The notes below the pieces were generated by a model that saw only the letters and a program-made list of their open reading frames with translations, made no database searches and was not told where the DNA came from. The position numbers were made by a program, and so were the translations under genes. Below, in pieces: positions 62,658-64,000 of a stretch of DNA of 64,000 bases (position 1 is the stretch's first letter; the number at the start of each line of letters is the position of its first letter). This DNA is from Lucinisca nassula (Eukaryota; Mollusca; Bivalvia; Lucinida; Lucinidae). The stretch is from NCBI GenBank assembly GCA_963580285.1, contig OY757010.1, positions 149,902,675-149,966,674 on the forward strand, read 5' to 3'.

Positions 62658-62926
62658 TTGTTTGTTTGTTTGTTTTGAGATTTAACGTACCCGTCAACAC
62701 TGTAAAGGTCATTTTGGAGACATTGCTTCCAGTTTTGTGGGACTTTTACCCGACATTGAGATAAAATGACATCTCAAGCCCTGCCGCCAAATGAAACCAA
62801 TAGGGATTATAAGCATGGACCGCTTTGCCTCTAAGCGGTTTACCAGTACTCGTATCGGGTCGGTTTCAGCTCTGCGTGGAAGCGTCATGCAGCCCATCTA
62901 TTTCTTCAAGCCCCGATGGGCGGGAA
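62658..62926 (-). mobile_element. S1 SINE, minus strand
   Basis: (TTTG)n TTTTGAGATTTAACGTACCC to CAAGCCCCGATGGGCGGG; ~35 bp missing around 62818. Confidence 0.88.
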
Positions 62927-62987
62927 ATTCCAATGAGAACATACAGCCTACGTTTATTTTACAGAACATCAAAAAGATGTTCCTAGA

Positions 62988-63235
62988 TTGGGCTGCATAA
63001 TGCTTCCACACAGAGCTGAAACTGACCGCACACGAGTACGGGTAAACCGCTGAGAAGGAGGCAAAGTGGTGTGAGTCGGATCATCCAATGCATATAGGCC
63101 TGTTGGTCTCAATGTGTGGCGGGGCTTGAGATGTCATTTCATCCCAATATCGGGTAAAAGTCCCACAAAATTGGAAGCAACGTCTCCAAAATGACTTTAA
63201 TAGTGTTGACGAGGACGTTAAACCTCAATTCAAAC
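62988..63235 (+). mobile_element. S1 SINE, 5' truncated
   Basis: TTGGGCTGCATAATGCTTCC to GAGGACGTTAAACCTCAATT. Confidence 0.86.
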
Positions 63236-63249
63236 TTCTGACCTGACTC

Positions 63250-63385
63250 CCTAGCAGGCACAGTAGCCAGGGCAACGTCAAATCAACGTCGGTGCACTGA
63301 CGTTGATATGACGTTGCATAAACGTCATCACGTTGCATCAACGTTGATGTGAGTCACAATTACGTCATCTGCCTGCTGGGTCTAT
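63250..63385. repeat. ACGT-rich foldback with AGCAGGCA ends
   Basis: CCTAGCAGGCACAGTAGCCA at left, ATCTGCCTGCTGGG at right. The interior is built from AACGTCA/TGACGTT words: at least eight ACGT cores in 110 bp. Confidence 0.75.
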
Positions 63386-63394
63386 GTCTCAACC

Positions 63395-63480
63395 AACCCT
63401 GTCTCGAACTAATTTTCATGGCTCCAAAAGAGTTCGAGCCATTGAAGTTCGACTATACGAGGGTTGGTATATAAATTGTA
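63395..63480. repeat. C-element right terminus and mariner-like end
   Basis: 63395-63455 resembles the inverted C terminus (GAGCCATTGAAGTTCGACTA). TACGAGGGTTGGTA at 63457 recalls a mariner end but has no partner. Confidence 0.45.
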
Positions 63481-63675
63481 GCCCGCGTCATTAACATATC
63501 TATGTAAAATAGCTCAATAAAATTATATGATATGGATATGTTAATGATACGGTTCGGTATTTTATACAGTGTTACCTGTAGATTGACATTTACAAATAGC
63601 ATTTTAAGTTTAATTTATAGTTGTTGTTTTTTTATTCATATAGGTAATTTTAAAACTCATGTTAACATGTCTGTG

Positions 63676-63981
63676 TTTGTTTGTTTGTTTGATTTGAGGT
63701 TTAAAGTCCCCATCAACACTGTAAAGGTCATTTTGGAGACGTTCCTTCCAATTTTGTGGGACTTTTACCCGACATTGAGATGAAATGACACCTCAAGCCC
63801 TGCCACCCAATGAAACCAATAGGGTTCATAAACATGGACGGGCCGACTCGCACCGCTTTGCCTGGTCTGGCTTAGGTCCTCTAAGCGATTTACCAGTACT
63901 CATGTGCGGGTCGGTTTCAGCTCTGCGTGGAAGCATCATGCAGCCCATATATTTCTTCAAGCCCCGATGGGCGGGGGCCTC
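63676..63981 (-). mobile_element. S1 SINE, full length, 12-bp TSD
   Basis: (TTTG)n GATTTGAGGTTTAAAGTCCC to CCCGATGGGCGGGGGCC. Flanked by AACATGTCTGTG at 63664-63675 and 63982-63993. Confidence 0.95.
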
Positions 63982-64000
63982 AACATGTCTGTGTATAATC

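Noticed and set aside
63457..63475. Second mariner end
   Set aside because: Only 10-12 bases match and no partner end was found nearby.

Overview
The window looks like animal nuclear DNA, most likely from a bivalve mollusc. It is AT-rich, has almost no long open frames, and is packed with tRNA-related SINEs, palindromic MITEs, and long tandem arrays inside elements that start AGCTCACCTG and end CAGGTGAGC. That array-in-element design is known from bivalve genomes. The species assignment is inference from repeat style, not from a host marker gene.

Layout. 1-15.6 kb is dominated by Helitron-like array carriers: a 166-bp array at 1-1905, a mosaic of 145-, 162- and 120-bp arrays at 2821-8258, and a complete carrier at 12706-15612 whose 166-bp monomers form a 666-bp higher-order repeat. 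A 2.8-kb TIR element lies at 8261-11046. 15.8-50 kb is a dense patchwork of at least four SINE families (S1-S4 here) and several foldback MITE families (P, H, C, Q, R, K, G here), with minisatellites and LINE remnants. A mariner element with a broken transposase lies at 50409-51702. An LTR retrotransposon occupies 54224-59861. The last 4 kb is again SINEs and MITEs.

Host genes. I can support one partial host gene well: 32544-33143 (minus), which resembles the Tae4 family of peptidoglycan amidases and reads Ser where the family has its catalytic Cys. A second, weaker candidate is a terminal exon at 26088-26296 (minus). No RNA gene of the host and no CRISPR array was found.

The LTR element is the most striking system. 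Its gag matches the SCAN-like gag of Gmr1-type Ty3/gypsy elements. Integrase lies before the reverse transcriptase remnant. The gag-protease-integrase frame of 1193 codons is intact, while RT and RNase H are largely deleted. The two 554-bp LTRs read as identical, the primer binding site matches tRNA-Pro, and each LTR carries well-formed heat shock elements just upstream of a TATA box. Together these suggest a young, non-autonomous copy moved in trans and possibly induced by heat.

MITE and SINE nesting gives a relative chronology. SINE copies with 10-14 bp target duplications fix the ends of S1 and S2, and an S1 copy (27246-27824) and an S3 copy (23143-23685) are each split by a P MITE. Several SINE families end in a related 3' tail, pointing to one LINE partner.
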